6,360 nucleotides of DNA from an uncultured Faecalibacterium sp. (GTDB lineage Bacteria > Bacillota > Clostridia > Oscillospirales > Ruminococcaceae), in the NCBI GenBank assembly GCA_937915335.1, contig CALDLZ010000161.1, positions 1-6,360 on the forward strand, in the 5' to 3' direction. The notes under the pieces were generated by a model. It did not search any database. It had not been told where the DNA came from and saw only the letters and a program-made list of their open reading frames with translations. The translations under genes were made by a program, and so were the position numbers. Shown here piece after piece: positions 5,995-6,360 of the stretch (within the stretch, counting starts at the first letter, position 1; every line of letters starts with the position of its first letter).

Positions 5995-6051
5995 CTGTTA
6001 GAATATTGTTAGAAAACGCATCGTTCAGACAGGTTTAGAAGCCTGTTAGAA
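5995..6051 (-). repeat. Cluster of TTCTAACA repeats, candidate integrase arm-type sites
   Basis: On the minus strand TTCTAACA(A/G) occurs at 5995-6003, 6006-6014 and 6043-6051. The first two start 11 bases apart, one turn of the helix, which is typical of adjacent protein-binding sites. The same word in the opposite orientation is at 5629-5637 and 5663-5671, with an 8-of-9 match at 5615-5622. One more copy lies in the repeat array at 3401-3409. The cluster lies 60-125 bases from the tRNA junction near 6111, a distance common between arm and core sites of tyrosine integrases. Binding is inferred, not shown. Confidence 0.5.
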
Positions 6052-6104
6052 CATCGAATTTTGACGTTTCCACGTTCGAAATGGAGAAATCTGACGAAGC
6101 ATCC

Positions 6105-6120
6105 ACTTGGATTTCGAGTC
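6105..6120. other. Candidate attachment-site core (element-host junction)
   Basis: The tRNA match ends at 6110 and the last bases ATTTCGAGT (6111-6119, plus strand) also occur at the anticodon of the intact tRNA (5892-5900). The anticodon loop could be the 7-bp overlap region, with the stem halves as core-binding sites. Host DNA would lie to the right and the element to the left. The partner site with the tRNA 3' half is not in the window. Confidence 0.45.
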
Positions 6121-6151
6121 GTTCTCGTTACGACCACTTCGATACATCTCC
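6110..6151 (-). pseudogene. 5' half of a second tRNA-Ser(CGA), broken just after the anticodon loop
   Basis: The minus strand starts GGAGATGTATCGAAGTGG and continues as a normal serine tRNA: 7-base acceptor strand, TA, D stem TCG/CGA with the GG-containing loop, then anticodon stem AACGA and loop CTCGAAA (anticodon CGA). The 3' side of the anticodon stem should read TCGTT but reads TCCAA. After that there is no variable arm, T arm or matching acceptor strand; the only near match is a stray TTTCTCC near 6082-6088. A strong promoter precedes it. The break at the anticodon loop is a classic crossover point for tyrosine integrases, so this is probably the element-host junction. Simple decay of a duplicate tRNA is the alternative. 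Confidence 0.72.
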
Positions 6152-6168
6152 ATATTCATAGCTTTATA

Positions 6169-6197
6169 ATTATAGCAAAAAGCTGTCCTTCCGTCAA
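6169..6197 (-). promoter_or_regulatory. Strong promoter upstream of the truncated tRNA-Ser
   Basis: On the minus strand TTGACG (6192-6197), 17 bases, then perfect TATAAT (6169-6174). Transcription would start near 6162, about 11 bases before the tRNA 5' end at 6151, a usual leader for a tRNA gene. It is the best promoter in the window and now transcribes a broken tRNA. Read-through would reach the intact tRNA-Ser 220 bases downstream. Confidence 0.8.
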
Positions 6198-6360
6198 CAC
6201 TTTCTGCCGGTTGACACCGCCGGTCGACTGCATCCACACCGATGGCAGGTCGGTTCCAGGGCATACCTGATACAAACAGCAAAAGCCCTCTGCACGGGTC
6301 AAACCTGAAGTGCACTCCGTCAAGTAGACAGAAGAAATAATATAAGAGTTTCGTTCGCTG
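6198..6360. other. Right-end flank with no recognised gene
   Basis: I see no credible coding region, RNA gene or clear terminator here. A weak CCC/GGG hairpin with TTTT on the minus strand near 6275-6296 could be the end of a gene lying further right. If the junction near 6110 is real, this is host DNA upstream of the original tRNA-Ser gene. Confidence 0.4.

Noticed and set aside
6046..6315. 89-codon minus-strand open frame ending in a YRSGRNENDSKS-like segment
   Set aside because: That segment is simply the translation of the tRNA-Ser fragment; there is no ribosome binding site or domain.

Overview
The window looks like gut-type Firmicutes DNA, probably class Clostridia. The ribosome binding sites are strong (AGGAGG type), the UPF0178 protein is of Firmicutes type, and the excisionase/integrase pair resembles those of Tn916-like elements. 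An Oscillospiraceae/Faecalibacterium-like host is a guess that the sequence alone cannot confirm.

Layout. The left end (1-925, minus strand) is the N-terminal part of a type I restriction-modification methyltransferase, HsdM, running off the window. It has its own promoter (1021-1049) and a perfect dyad in the leader (974-1000). Between it and the next gene lies a 420-base stretch with no credible gene (1096-1513). It is packed with local hairpins, contains a 23-bp long-range stem and is closed by an 11-bp outer inverted repeat. A near-consensus promoter (1531-1559) then drives a two-gene operon on the plus strand: a small esterase-type alpha/beta hydrolase (1593-2276) and, overlapping it by 4 bases, a UPF0178/YaiI-YqxD protein (2273-2710), ending in an intrinsic terminator.

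From about 2822 to 3760 there is AT-rich non-coding DNA holding at least eight degenerate copies of a 22-base motif, mostly spaced 102-109 bases apart. It is followed by a GC-richer, hairpin-rich leader (about 3825-4102). The leader feeds an excisionase-like helix-turn-helix gene (4103-4378) and a tyrosine recombinase gene (4397-5653). These two form an operon and are the recombination module of an integrative element.

Right of the integrase are a 38-codon minus-strand ORF that may be a gene remnant, an intact tRNA-Ser(CGA) with its terminator (5804-5931, minus strand), clustered TTCTAACA repeats that resemble integrase arm sites, and the 5' half of a second tRNA-Ser(CGA) with a very good promoter (6110-6197, minus strand). 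The second tRNA stops matching just after its anticodon loop. The simplest reading is that the element integrated into a host tRNA-Ser(CGA) at the anticodon loop, leaving the promoter and 5' half at the junction, while an intact tRNA-Ser(CGA) sits just inside the element as a possible replacement. The other end of the element was not found in the window, so it is unclear whether hsdM and the esterase operon are cargo or host genes.
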